Part shown: piece after piece, positions 43,270-52,098 of the stretch
Layout of the letters: the number at the start of each line of letters is the position of its first letter
Numbering within the stretch: position 1 is the stretch's first letter
Assembly: GCF_001686985.1 (NCBI RefSeq)
Contig: NZ_CP015318.1
Location: 5,144,001-5,208,000, forward strand
Source: Mesorhizobium amorphae CCNWGS0123
Lineage (GTDB): Bacteria; Pseudomonadota; Alphaproteobacteria; Rhizobiales; Rhizobiaceae
Reading direction: 5' to 3'
Length of the DNA: 64,000 bases
The notes under the pieces: model-generated
Database searches by the model: none
Told to the model about the DNA's origin: nothing
What the model saw: the letters and a program-made list of their open reading frames with translations, nothing else
Position numbers and translations under genes: made by a program

Positions 43270-43752
43270 TCACCTCGGAAACGAATTTTCTTCAACAATT
43301 GACCAAATATCTTTGTTTATATCTCTTATGCTCTCGATAGAATCGTGTATTTTATTTATTTCCTTTTCGTCTATCTCTTCAATCTTGCCATACCTTACCT
43401 CGTCCTTGCCATCCACGATGCGCATCAGTTGCGTGCTTGCATGATTCCCGGTTTCGTCGAACGAATAGATGCAATGGCTGTATTTATTTCGCAACTTCGC
43501 TTGACGTGTAAGTTTGTCGGTAACAGTCAGGACTGCCTGGCGGCATGGCGCCAACGTTTTCGGCATCTTCGCCAATCGCTCGACCAGCTCGATCCGCGCC
43601 CGAGTTGTGTTCAGAGTCAGGAAAATGATGATTGCCGTTTCCTTGTCGACCTTCGCCAGGCCGGCAATCAGATAAATCAGCAGGCTTTCAGTGTTGGTCC
43701 AGGTGTAATTCAACTGGCCAACGAGGAGCAAAACCTCCTGAAAGCGGGGCAT
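43270..43752 (-). CDS. Hypothetical protein, AT-rich gene
   Basis: A 160-residue protein from ATG 43752, placed 7 bp after the LuxR stop (a longer start at 43833 would run into luxR). The sequence is mostly helical (TNTESLLIYLIAGLAKVD, LTRQAKLRNKYSHCIYSFDE, EIDEKEINKIHDSIESI). The 3' half of the gene is clearly richer in A and T than its neighbours, a sign of later acquisition. No motif known to me is present. It could be co-transcribed with luxR. Confidence 0.6.
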   Translation of the reverse strand: MPRFQEVLLLVGQLNYTWTNTESLLIYLIAGLAKVDKETAIIIFLTLNTTRARIELVERLAKMPKTLAPCRQAVLTVTDKLTRQAKLRNKYSHCIYSFDETGNHASTQLMRIVDGKDEVRYGKIEEIDEKEINKIHDSIESIRDINKDIWSIVEENSFPR

Positions 43753-43759
43753 CGTCGAC

Positions 43760-44542
43760 TCAGAGCGAAGATTGAGAAAGGCGCGGCGGCCTTGCTCGTT
43801 CCATGTCGTTGAGAAACGTACCCTTTCGATCATGGAATATCGCAGCCGCCTCGGTCCTGTTGTGGGCGCCGAGTTTGGTGATGATATTGTGCAGATGAAT
43901 CTTGACCGTATGTTCGGAAAGACGGAGCGCCGCAGCGATGATCTTGTTCTGCAGTCCCCGGGCGACCATCTCGAGGATCTGAAATTCCCGTTCGGTCAGT
44001 TCGCCCATCTCATCGAAACCGCCATCGCTGCTCGTCGCTTGAAGAGTCCGTCCGACATCTGGAGCTTTGTCGGAAGAGCCCTTCGCATAGGACTGAAACA
44101 TGGCCAGCGGAAAATACTCTCCGCCACGAAGCACGAGCCTGATGACGGAAAGCCAGACATCAAGTTTCAGATCCATCGGCAGCACACTGCGCACGATTTT
44201 CGAATCGAAGACCTCCTGGACGGAAACGGGAGCGCGGCTGTCGTGTTGCACCAGAACGACAGGTGCTGCCGAATGAAACCGCATGAGATCGGCGGCATGA
44301 TCGCCGATCCTGTCCAGGAATTCAGTGTCGACAAGTATCAAGCAAACGGGATGCTCGAACGTGGCGCATGCGGCTTCCAGGCTTGTAGCCTGCTCCACCG
44401 CTATGGAGGGAAATTCCCTCTCGATTGCGTATACAAGACATTCTGGAAAGCTGTCGGCCGAGGAAACTGTCAGTAGAATTCTGCGAGCCCAACTCTCTCC
44501 CACACCGCTACCCACGGTGCTACGCACATTGACGTTTGACAT
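43760..44542 (-). CDS. LuxR-family transcriptional regulator with degenerate receiver domain
   Basis: A 260-residue regulator. The N-terminal part resembles a response-regulator receiver with a possible phospho-site aspartate in CLILVDTEFLD, but the usual lysine loop is replaced (SVLPMDLKLD), so phosphorylation is doubtful. The C-terminal LuxR/NarL helix-turn-helix is typical: LTEREFQILEMVARGLQNKI followed by LRLSEHTVKIHLHNII. ATG 44542 is chosen; GTG 44551 is in frame. The divergent gene across a 606-bp gap is the first secreted-protein gene, so it probably regulates that operon and itself. Confidence 0.83.
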   Translation of the reverse strand: MSNVNVRSTVGSGVGESWARRILLTVSSADSFPECLVYAIEREFPSIAVEQATSLEAACATFEHPVCLILVDTEFLDRIGDHAADLMRFHSAAPVVLVQHDSRAPVSVQEVFDSKIVRSVLPMDLKLDVWLSVIRLVLRGGEYFPLAMFQSYAKGSSDKAPDVGRTLQATSSDGGFDEMGELTEREFQILEMVARGLQNKIIAAALRLSEHTVKIHLHNIITKLGAHNRTEAAAIFHDRKGTFLNDMERARPPRLSQSSL

Positions 44543-45148
44543 GGTTGCCACCCCACCTAGACCACTTTAGACCACTGTTCGGTCTCGTTTTTTTCCTTCT
44601 TCGATATCGCGGGCCTCTACCCCGCAAAACAGCTAGCCTTAACGACTTATACACTAAGTTAGCCCTGCCTGATATAGTTCGGAGGAGCTATTGCCGATTT
44701 GCCACGTCGCTTCGAAGGCGGGCGGCGTCCAACGGCACGACAGCGACAGCAAATCATTGCGAAATTCAGGCTCATTAGAGGGCTGCAATACCTTTCGCCC
44801 CATTCCATTGAACGGGCTAGCCCGAACTGTCAGCTTACAATTCACCCCCCGTGGCCACAAACTTCCCGTGTTCACTACAGGAGCGGGGAGCTCCCAGGCC
44901 TTGCCGTAGCTGAGCGACCGGATCTTTGACGATCCGGCGCGATGACCGGGCATTGCCTGATCAAGCTGCCCCTCCCCAGTCAACGGGAGGTACTCAAGCA
45001 AGCTTATGATGAAAGTCGGATTTCGGACCTCAGTCCCCTCGGTCCGACAATCCATTCACCGCATTAAACGCAACGTCCGCGAACAGCTCAAGACCGCGTA
45101 AGAGAAGAATGCGGTCCGGCAGTCGCGGCCTCAAATGAGGACACGATC
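44543..45148. other. Long divergent regulatory region between luxR and the secreted-protein operon
   Basis: About 600 bp without a supported gene. Near luxR are two direct copies of TAGACCACT (44558-44576). A CCGGATC/GATCCGG hairpin or dyad lies at 44918-44937, and GGGAGCTCCC at 44886-44895 is a palindrome. Short open frames on both strands here lack ribosome sites. The downstream end has the GAGGACACGATC ribosome site of the next gene. Its length suggests complex regulation or an unrecognised small RNA. Confidence 0.5.
44558..44576 (-). promoter_or_regulatory. Tandem direct repeat TAGACCACT at the luxR promoter
   Basis: Two exact copies of TAGACCACT start at 44558 and 44568, ten bases apart, so they face the same side of the helix. 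They end 16 bp upstream of the luxR start. Helical spacing and position point to a regulator-binding site, possibly for autoregulation. Confidence 0.5.
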
Positions 45149-46993
45149 ATGTCTCTCGACCTCGACAAGAACAACATCAATGCATTCGGTTTGCAGATCG
45201 TTGACAGCGAATTCGATATCGGCGGCAGCGACGGCGAAAACGAGAACGAAAACAAGAACCAAAACACCAACGACGCCAAGAACGAGAACGAAAACGCGAA
45301 CGAGAACAAGTCCGAGAACGAAAACGAGAACAAGTCCGAGAACGAAAACTCGAACGAGAACAAGGCCTCGAACGAGAACGAAAACAAGTCCGAGAACGAG
45401 AACTCCAACTCGAACAAGTCCGAGAACGAGAACTCGAACGAGAACAAGAACGTCAACGAGACCAAGGTCGACGTCGACGTCGATGTTGGCGTCAAGCTTG
45501 AAGGCGAGCTCGGAAACTCGGACGACGATTTCGCCGACATCTATTCCAGCGGCGACATGAAAATCGACACCATGATCAACAACAAGGACGGCAACGTCTC
45601 TTATGATCCTGGTGACGACGTCACGTTCAAGGACATCCTGAACAATTCGATGACCGGCGACGGAACCAACACCGCGTCGATCATCAACCAGACCCTCAAC
45701 ATGTACGACAACGACAAGCTCGACAACGCGACCGTCAAGAACGACGCCGATTTCAAGCTTGATCTGAACGCCAAGGGTGGCGAGTCCCAGGCCGGCGACG
45801 GCATCTCGGCTGGCGGCGGCGGCGGCGACGGCGGCGATGACGCCAAGGCTAATGGCGGCGAAGGCGGCAATGGCGGCGATGCCAAGAGCGGCGACATCGA
45901 AGCCGGCGACGGCAAGGGTGGCCTGGCGCTCAGTGCTGCCATCGGTGGCGACTCCAAGAGCGACAACAAGGCCGACGGCGGCGACTCCAAGGCCGGTGAC
46001 GCCGATAGCGGCGACGCCAAGGGCGGCACCGGCGACGGCGGCAACGCCAACGGCGGCGATGGCCTCGGCCTCGGTCTCGGGCTCGGCCTCGGGCTCGGTG
46101 TCGGCGCGGCCGAAGCTGGCGATGCCAAGTCGGAAGACGGCGGCGACGCCAAGGCGGAAGCCGGTGACTCCAAGGCCGATGGCGGCGATGCCAAGGCTGA
46201 TGGCGGCAATGGCGGCGACGGCGGCAATGGCGGCGACGTGACCGGCGGCGACGCCAAGTCGGACGGCGGCGACGGCCTCGATGTCGATGGCAAGCTGTCG
46301 CTCCTGAACTACGGTGAAGGTGGCGACGCCAAGAGCGAAGCCGGCGATGCCACCGGCGGTGGCGGCGGTGGTGGTGGCGGCGGCGGCGGCGGCGGTGCCG
46401 ATGCTGACGGCGGCAACGCCAAGTCCGACGGCGGCAACGCCGATGCCGATGGCGGCGACTCCGAATCCTATGGCGGTGATGCCCTCGGAGCAGGCTATGG
46501 CGCAGGCTACGGCGCAGGCGTGGGCGCAGGCACCGGTGGTGCTGGCGGCACGGGCGGCGACGGAACCGGTGGCACAGCCACCAGTGGCGACGCGACCGGT
46601 GGCGACAGCCTCGGCGGCTTCGCAGGGGCGTTTGGCGGTGACGGCGGCAATGCGCTGAGCGGCGCCTGGGCCGATGGCTACGGCGGCGATGCCAAGGGTG
46701 GGTTCACCCTCGCTGGCGACGGCGGTGCCGGTGGTGCTGGCGGCTACGCCTACAATGGTGACGGCGGCGCCGGCGGCGACGGCGGGAGCTGGGGCTCGAA
46801 CAATGGTGATGACGGCTTCGTGACCGGCACCAGCAATGCTTCGGCCGACGGCCTGATCGACGTCAGTGCCTTCAACCAGCAGATCGTGATGGGCGCCAAC
46901 CTGCAAGAAAACCTGGTCGATCAGACCGTGGTTGGCGGGAACTTCACCAACACGCTGACTGGCGAAGACGCCGGCGACAACACTGGTGCGTAA
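45149..46993 (+). CDS. Low-complexity Asn/Glu/Lys and Gly/Asp-rich protein, putative type I secreted substrate
   Basis: A 614-residue protein with no Sec signal. A short head is followed by an Asn/Glu/Lys/Ser repeat region (residues about 27-107; KSENEN occurs four times), a folded-looking stretch with SIINQTLNMYDNDKLDNA (about 175-192), about 350 residues rich in Gly, Asp, Ala and Lys (GGDAKSGD-type repeats), a run of 14 glycines, and a C-terminus containing DVSAFNQQIVMGANLQENLV. ATG 45149 has GAGGACACGATC upstream. Lack of an N-terminal signal, extreme acidity and the following ABC-HlyD genes suggest export by type I secretion, whose signals lie at the C-terminus. Classical RTX nonapeptides are not clearly formed. 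Confidence 0.7.
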   Translation: MSLDLDKNNINAFGLQIVDSEFDIGGSDGENENENKNQNTNDAKNENENANENKSENENENKSENENSNENKASNENENKSENENSNSNKSENENSNENKNVNETKVDVDVDVGVKLEGELGNSDDDFADIYSSGDMKIDTMINNKDGNVSYDPGDDVTFKDILNNSMTGDGTNTASIINQTLNMYDNDKLDNATVKNDADFKLDLNAKGGESQAGDGISAGGGGGDGGDDAKANGGEGGNGGDAKSGDIEAGDGKGGLALSAAIGGDSKSDNKADGGDSKAGDADSGDAKGGTGDGGNANGGDGLGLGLGLGLGLGVGAAEAGDAKSEDGGDAKAEAGDSKADGGDAKADGGNGGDGGNGGDVTGGDAKSDGGDGLDVDGKLSLLNYGEGGDAKSEAGDATGGGGGGGGGGGGGGADADGGNAKSDGGNADADGGDSESYGGDALGAGYGAGYGAGVGAGTGGAGGTGGDGTGGTATSGDATGGDSLGGFAGAFGGDGGNALSGAWADGYGGDAKGGFTLAGDGGAGGAGGYAYNGDGGAGGDGGSWGSNNGDDGFVTGTSNASADGLIDVSAFNQQIVMGANLQENLVDQTVVGGNFTNTLTGEDAGDNTGA

Positions 46994-47033
46994 TTGGTTG
47001 CACGACTGATTTCTCAGGAAGTCAGACAGCTAC

Positions 47034-47061
47034 GGACTGCGCGGAGTTTTCCGCGCAGTCC
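47034..47061 (+). terminator. Hairpin between the two secreted-protein genes
   Basis: GGACTGCGCGG (47034-47044) pairs perfectly with CCGCGCAGTCC (47051-47061) around AGTTTT. It lies 40 bp after the first gene's stop and 62 bp before the next start. No long T run follows, so it is more likely a partial terminator or mRNA-stabilising element giving more of the first product. Confidence 0.6.
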
Positions 47062-47122
47062 TTCCATCCGGGAGACATGCCGCCCGATCGAGCGCGAATG
47101 ATCTCAAGATACGGAGGCTACC

Positions 47123-49168
47123 GTGTATTCCATGCAGCTGGACAAGATCACCGAAGCTATTTCGCATTTCATAGGAATGCTCGAAATCTCGGTCGAGGAA
47201 GCACGGCAGCTTAAGACCTACGACGATTTCAAGATTGCCGAGGCCGTTGAGCAAGAGACCTCCGACCTTCCCAATACAAACATAAACGTCAAGGCGCCTT
47301 ACACGCTGGACGATTTCGATCCGCATGTTCCGTATATGGGGCTCAAGCCGGAACTGGTGCCGTACACCGTCAGCACGAGCTTCTGGTACACGCCTCCCGA
47401 AATTCCGAACGCCGGCCATTTGAGCCCTGGCCAGCACCTGTTTCACATCCCGCATCTGCCGGGGTTCGGCAGCCACATGACCCTGCCGCACATCGAACCG
47501 CCCGGCGAGGTCGCCATTCACATCAACCAGGAGATCCGCCTGTCCGACAACGACTATGTCGGCGCTGGCGGGCACGGCCTGATATTCACCCCGACGCTCG
47601 ACGATGGCAGCCAGATGGTGTCCCTGATGAACACCGCGGCGGAACTGTCGCCGCTCGATGATCTGGCAAGGCCAGGCTCCGCCGAGGACATCGCAACCAC
47701 GGTCATCACCGCAAGCGAGCGTATCGCGGCCTATTCCGACAGCTATGGTGGCGAAGCGAGCGTTTTCGTGCTGCACCCGGACGCGGCTTCGGGGCCGATC
47801 CAAGGAACCTACGTCAACGGACAGCTGGTCGACGAAGCCGACGCGCCGAAGGCGGAGGACCATCTCAACATCCTCAAGGAACAGAACGACGATTCCGACG
47901 GAGCCGAGGAAGGCGCCGTCGAGGACGACTACAACACGCCTCCGGACTCCTCCGACTTCATGTCGGGCTGGGGCAACGGCTTGCTGAACCCTGGTGTCGA
48001 ATTGGACGCCGGCGGCAACACGCTGATCAACTCGGCCGTCATGACGAACAACTGGACAACGACGTCTGTCGTCGCCGTTGTCGGAAACAGCTATGAAATC
48101 AATGCCATCATTCAAATCAACGCGAGCTGCGACACCGATGCGGTCAGCTCCAGCCTGAACGGGTGGACGTTGGGCAACGCGCCCGACGAGAGCTTCAACA
48201 TCGCGATGTTCAAGCACATCGATCCGTCGGCCGGCAGCGAAGCGCCGACCGCGGCGGACGGATTCCCCGCCGCCTGGGTGGTGACGCAGGTCACCGGCGA
48301 CCTGATCATCATGAACTGGCTCGAGCAATACAGCTTCATGATGGACAACGACACCTCGATCCTGTCCTCGTCCGGCGTCAGGACCATGGTAAGCACCGGC
48401 GACAACACCCAGATAAACGACATATCGATCAATCAGCTGGGCCAGTACTACGACCTGATCATTATCGGCGGCAACATCTATGACGCCAACATCATCCACC
48501 AGCTCAACGTCCTGATCGACAACGATCTCATCGGCGCGGTGGATGGCTTCGAGACGTCCGGAGAGGGATCCTACTCGACCGCCGGAAACCTGATGTGGAA
48601 CGACGCGACAATCATCAACGTTGGCGGGCAGAACCACTTCGAGGCATTGCCCGCGTCTTACCTGAAGGCGGCACATGACATGGCGGCCGGCAAGGATGGC
48701 GATCCTGGCGACATCCTGAAGGACCCGGCGTTCCACGGTCTCGGTCACTTGCGGGTCCTCTACATTTCGGGCGACCTGCTCAATGTGCAATACGTCTCCC
48801 AGACGAACGTGCTGGGCGACAGCGACCAGGTTGCCTTGGCGATGAACCAGTTCGTCGCCCATCCCGAAGCGGAATGGACAGTCACCACAGGCGGCAACCA
48901 GGTGGCCAATTTTGCCGGCATCGTCGACGTCGACGGAACCGACAAGACCTATGTGGGCGGCGAGCACTATTCGCAGGAAATTCTGATCCAGGCCGACATC
49001 ATCTCGTGCGATCCGGAACTCGGCGGACAGAATCCGGACGCTCTGGTGAACGAGGCGGTTGCCTTCCTGGCCGACGACACCACCGACGACGACGCGCAGA
49101 TAGACCATCCGATCATGCCGACGCCGGACCACGTCCAGGCGGACGGCATGCAGACAATTTTGGCCTGA
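47123..49168 (+). CDS. Repeat-containing acidic protein, putative second type I secreted substrate
   Basis: A 681-residue protein without a Sec signal, starting at GTG 47123 (GGAGG 5 bases upstream). The head (MQLDKITEAISHFIGMLEIS) is helical; a PHVPYMGLKPELVPY region follows. At least six imperfect copies of a motif, roughly (h)(h)xQxNxhhDxD, recur: HINQEIRLSDNDYV (about 133), IIQINASCDTDAV (328), WLEQYSFMMDNDTS (400), IIHQLNVLIDNDLI (457), YVSQTNVLGDSDQV (557) and a weaker ILIQADIISCDPEL (622). Most are preceded by GN/GD plus a beta-strand, suggesting a repetitive beta structure. A similar motif is in the preceding protein. It precedes the ABC-HlyD genes by 21 bp. Function unknown; probably exported. 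Confidence 0.7.
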   Translation: MYSMQLDKITEAISHFIGMLEISVEEARQLKTYDDFKIAEAVEQETSDLPNTNINVKAPYTLDDFDPHVPYMGLKPELVPYTVSTSFWYTPPEIPNAGHLSPGQHLFHIPHLPGFGSHMTLPHIEPPGEVAIHINQEIRLSDNDYVGAGGHGLIFTPTLDDGSQMVSLMNTAAELSPLDDLARPGSAEDIATTVITASERIAAYSDSYGGEASVFVLHPDAASGPIQGTYVNGQLVDEADAPKAEDHLNILKEQNDDSDGAEEGAVEDDYNTPPDSSDFMSGWGNGLLNPGVELDAGGNTLINSAVMTNNWTTTSVVAVVGNSYEINAIIQINASCDTDAVSSSLNGWTLGNAPDESFNIAMFKHIDPSAGSEAPTAADGFPAAWVVTQVTGDLIIMNWLEQYSFMMDNDTSILSSSGVRTMVSTGDNTQINDISINQLGQYYDLIIIGGNIYDANIIHQLNVLIDNDLIGAVDGFETSGEGSYSTAGNLMWNDATIINVGGQNHFEALPASYLKAAHDMAAGKDGDPGDILKDPAFHGLGHLRVLYISGDLLNVQYVSQTNVLGDSDQVALAMNQFVAHPEAEWTVTTGGNQVANFAGIVDVDGTDKTYVGGEHYSQEILIQADIISCDPELGGQNPDALVNEAVAFLADDTTDDDAQIDHPIMPTPDHVQADGMQTILA

Positions 49169-49189
49169 TCTGAGATCCGGGGGGATATC

Positions 49190-52084
49190 ATGACCGACGA
49201 GCGCGATCTGGCTTGGGAGACGTTTGCCGAGGATCTGGAAGCAGCCTTGCAGGAGGGCGACCAGGCACCGCAAAACGCGAGTTCCGCGGCACCCCGCAAG
49301 ACACTTTCGAACGCCTTGCGCCAGCATGAGCGGGCTATCGACCGGACCATGAAGGCGATCGACACCGTTGTCGACCAACTGCACGACGTCGCAGCCCGGC
49401 CGGCGGCGAAGGCCGAGCTGGAATCCCGCAATCAGGCGACCGAGGCTGCTGGTCGCAAGAGCACCCTCGCAACAGAGCAGGCCAAACCGCCTGCCGTCGC
49501 CCCCCAGGCCAGGATGGCGCCAGCCGCCGGAGCATCGGCGCCACCCATCGCAGCGACGCTTGCGCCTGCGCCAAGCCGCGGCGAGATCAAGCCAGCCGGC
49601 ACGGCGGCGACCCCAGCCGTGGATCCACAGTCCGTGACGGCGAGAAAGCCGATGGCCGATCCTGCCGCGCCTGCGCCCGCCATGCAGGAGAAGCGGCTTG
49701 AGGACAAAGCGATCTCGGCAGGACAGACGACCGCGCGTTCAAGCGTCCCGTCCGCCCAGGCGCGTCCCGATGGCGCGCCGGCACCGGCCACCGTGCCAAC
49801 TCCGAAGCCGGCGCCCGCCAGCGACAAGGCGACCGCTGAATCCTCCGGCCAGCCCGCCCGCCCGGAACCAGCCCGCCCGGAGCCGGCCCGGCAACCAAGC
49901 CAGAGCACCACGGCCGGCGCCAGGGAGGTCAATGCCGCGGCCTCGCCCGAGCCCCCACGCGAGAGCAGGTTCCCGTGGCCGGCGCCAAAGCCGGAGCCAA
50001 GGCCAGCTTCGACGGCGCAGAACCAAGGCGCTTCGGCCGCGCCAGCGGCCAGACCGGAGCCTGTGCTGCAACGGCCTGCTGAACCGCTGGCCAAGGCAGC
50101 ACCTGGCGCTCCCAGGACACCTGGTGCTCCCGGAACACCTGGTTCGCCCGGAGCACCTGGTTCGCCTGGGACACCTGTTTCTCCCAAAACATCCGAGATG
50201 AAGGACGTCCCCAAAACACCGGGCATGATCGTCATAGAAGGCGACACGGGTCCGATAAAGGCCAAGGAACCGCACCAGGGCGGCGGGTCGCCTCCCCGCG
50301 ACGACGACAGCGGCCGGCGCGGCGGCGGAGGCGGTGACGGTGGCGGCGTCTTTCACAAACGCCTCGGCCCGGTCGATTTCGGCGCTTCTCTCAAAGCCGG
50401 GTTGCGAGCGGTCAAGAAAAACCTGCTCATCGTCATGCTGTTCACGGTCGCATGCAACGTGCTGGTCTTGGCGATCCCGATCTATCTGTTCCAGATCTCG
50501 GATCGCGTTCTTACCAGCCGTTCCGCCGACACCTTGATCATGCTGACTGTGGTGATTGTCGGCGCGGTGGTCTTGCAGGCGGTGTTCGATGCGCTTCGCC
50601 GCTTCATCCTGATGCGCACGGCGGTCGAGGTCGCGGCCCAGCTAGGCGCACCGATCCTCAGTGCCGCGGCCAGAGCCTCCCTTAACAGCAACGGCAAAGA
50701 GTATCAGGTCCTCGGTGACCTGCAGCAGCTGAGGTCATTCCTGACATCCGGCACGCTGCTGTCGTTCCTCGACGCGCCCATGGCTCCCTTCATGATGCTG
50801 GCGGTGTTTCTCATCCACCCGCACCAGGGCTTCATTGTCATGGCCTCGGCGCTGCTGCTCCTGCTGATCACGCTTCTCAACCAGCGGGCGACGGCGGCGG
50901 CCTTCGGCGAGGCGAATTCGCATCAGAGCAAGGCCAACATCCATCTCGATTCGATGTCGCGCAATTCCCAGATCATCAATGCGCTGGCCATGATTCCCGA
51001 GGCGGTGCGGATCTGGGGCAAGGACACGGCAAACTCCCTGCGCGCGCAGGTGATCGCACAGGATCGCAACATCGTCTTTGCTTCGATATCGAAGGCGGTG
51101 CGGCTTCTGACCCAGGTGACGATGCTTGGCTGGGGCGCTCATCTGTCGATCGAGGGCCATCTCACCGGCGGCATGGTCATTGCCGCATCGATCATCGCCG
51201 GCCGGGCCTTGGGCCCGATCGAAGGCGCCATCGAGGGCTGGAACCAGGTCGTGCATTCCCGCGCAGCCTACGGCCGGATTGCTTCGCTTCTGCAGTCGTC
51301 CCCGCTCAATTTCGAACGATTGAACCTGCCCCGCCCCGAGGGCCGGCTTGACGTCGAACGCCTTCTTTTCGTGCCGCAGGGAACCAAGCGCGTCGTGCTC
51401 AACGGCATCTCGTTCGCGCTTTCGCCGGGGGACTCCTTGGCGATCATCGGCAATTCGGGCGCCGGCAAGACGACCCTGGGCAAGATGCTGGTCGGCTCGA
51501 TCCTGCCCACATCAGGCAACGTCCGGCTGGACCTGATGGATCTGCGCAACTGGGATCCGCGCCAGTTTGGCGAGAACATCGGCTATCTGCCACAGGACGT
51601 TCAGCTGTTTCCGGCCTCCATCAAGGCCAACATCGCCCGCATGCGCGATGACGCGACCGATGCCGAAATCTATCAGGCAGCAGCACTGGCAGACGTCCAC
51701 GAAATGATCTCCACCTTGCCGCACGGCTACGAGACCTTCGTGGCTGCCGACGGAGCGCCACTTTCCGGCGGACAGAAGCAGCGCGTCGCCCTCGCCCGCG
51801 CGTTTTTCGGCAATCCTCGCCTGGTCGTGCTCGACGAGCCGAACTCGAACCTGGACTCGGCGGGTGACGCGGCACTCGAGCGCGCATTGCAGCACGCCAA
51901 GGAACACAAGATCACGGTCATCACCATCACCCAGCGCCCCTCCCTGCTCAAAAGCGTCGACAAGATCCTCCTGCTCGTCAACGGCACCGTCGCCCTGTTC
52001 GGCATGCGCCAGGATGTGCTGCAGGCATTGGCGAGCCGCGGGCTGAGCATCGAAGGCGGGGCGTTTGGTCATCAGATCCAGTAG
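49190..52084 (+). CDS. Type I secretion ATPase/permease (PrtD-like) with long Pro/Ala-rich N-terminal extension
   Basis: A 964-residue protein. Residues 1 to about 390 form a low-complexity extension: a helical head with repeated Ala, then Pro/Ala-rich sequence and a collagen-like GxP stretch near residues 304-332 (PGAPGTPGSPGAPGSPGTP). Residues about 400-700 are the ABC transmembrane domain (LLIVMLFTVACNVLVLAIPI and later segments), and about 715-950 the ATPase: Walker A GNSGAGKTT (754-762), signature LSGGQKQR, Walker B LVVLDEPNSNLD. The switch position reads ITQRPSLL, with Gln915 where type I exporters normally have His. It should export the preceding proteins together with the HlyD adaptor; no TolC-type outer-membrane gene is in the window. 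Without the extension the protein has normal PrtD size. Confidence 0.82.
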   Translation: MTDERDLAWETFAEDLEAALQEGDQAPQNASSAAPRKTLSNALRQHERAIDRTMKAIDTVVDQLHDVAARPAAKAELESRNQATEAAGRKSTLATEQAKPPAVAPQARMAPAAGASAPPIAATLAPAPSRGEIKPAGTAATPAVDPQSVTARKPMADPAAPAPAMQEKRLEDKAISAGQTTARSSVPSAQARPDGAPAPATVPTPKPAPASDKATAESSGQPARPEPARPEPARQPSQSTTAGAREVNAAASPEPPRESRFPWPAPKPEPRPASTAQNQGASAAPAARPEPVLQRPAEPLAKAAPGAPRTPGAPGTPGSPGAPGSPGTPVSPKTSEMKDVPKTPGMIVIEGDTGPIKAKEPHQGGGSPPRDDDSGRRGGGGGDGGGVFHKRLGPVDFGASLKAGLRAVKKNLLIVMLFTVACNVLVLAIPIYLFQISDRVLTSRSADTLIMLTVVIVGAVVLQAVFDALRRFILMRTAVEVAAQLGAPILSAAARASLNSNGKEYQVLGDLQQLRSFLTSGTLLSFLDAPMAPFMMLAVFLIHPHQGFIVMASALLLLLITLLNQRATAAAFGEANSHQSKANIHLDSMSRNSQIINALAMIPEAVRIWGKDTANSLRAQVIAQDRNIVFASISKAVRLLTQVTMLGWGAHLSIEGHLTGGMVIAASIIAGRALGPIEGAIEGWNQVVHSRAAYGRIASLLQSSPLNFERLNLPRPEGRLDVERLLFVPQGTKRVVLNGISFALSPGDSLAIIGNSGAGKTTLGKMLVGSILPTSGNVRLDLMDLRNWDPRQFGENIGYLPQDVQLFPASIKANIARMRDDATDAEIYQAAALADVHEMISTLPHGYETFVAADGAPLSGGQKQRVALARAFFGNPRLVVLDEPNSNLDSAGDAALERALQHAKEHKITVITITQRPSLLKSVDKILLLVNGTVALFGMRQDVLQALASRGLSIEGGAFGHQIQ

Positions 52085-52098
52085 CCGGGTAATCAAAA

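Noticed and set aside
45225..45470. Possible CRISPR-like array
   Set aside because: Units are short, irregular, in frame and without unique spacers; they encode an Asn/Glu/Lys repeat.
45770..46830. Classical RTX calcium-binding nonapeptides in the Gly/Asp-rich region
   Set aside because: Glycine and aspartate are abundant, but the hydrophobic position of GGxGxDxUx is not kept, so RTX is not supported.
45131..46906. A 591-residue minus-strand frame over the Asn/Gly-rich gene
   Set aside because: It mirrors the low-complexity repeats (Ala/Val/Gly-rich) and lacks a start signal; the plus strand is supported by GAGGACACGATC and downstream genes.
47030..49384. A 784-residue minus-strand frame across the 681-aa repeat protein
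   Set aside because: Antisense shadow; the plus-strand gene has a GGAGG site, a repeated motif and operon context.
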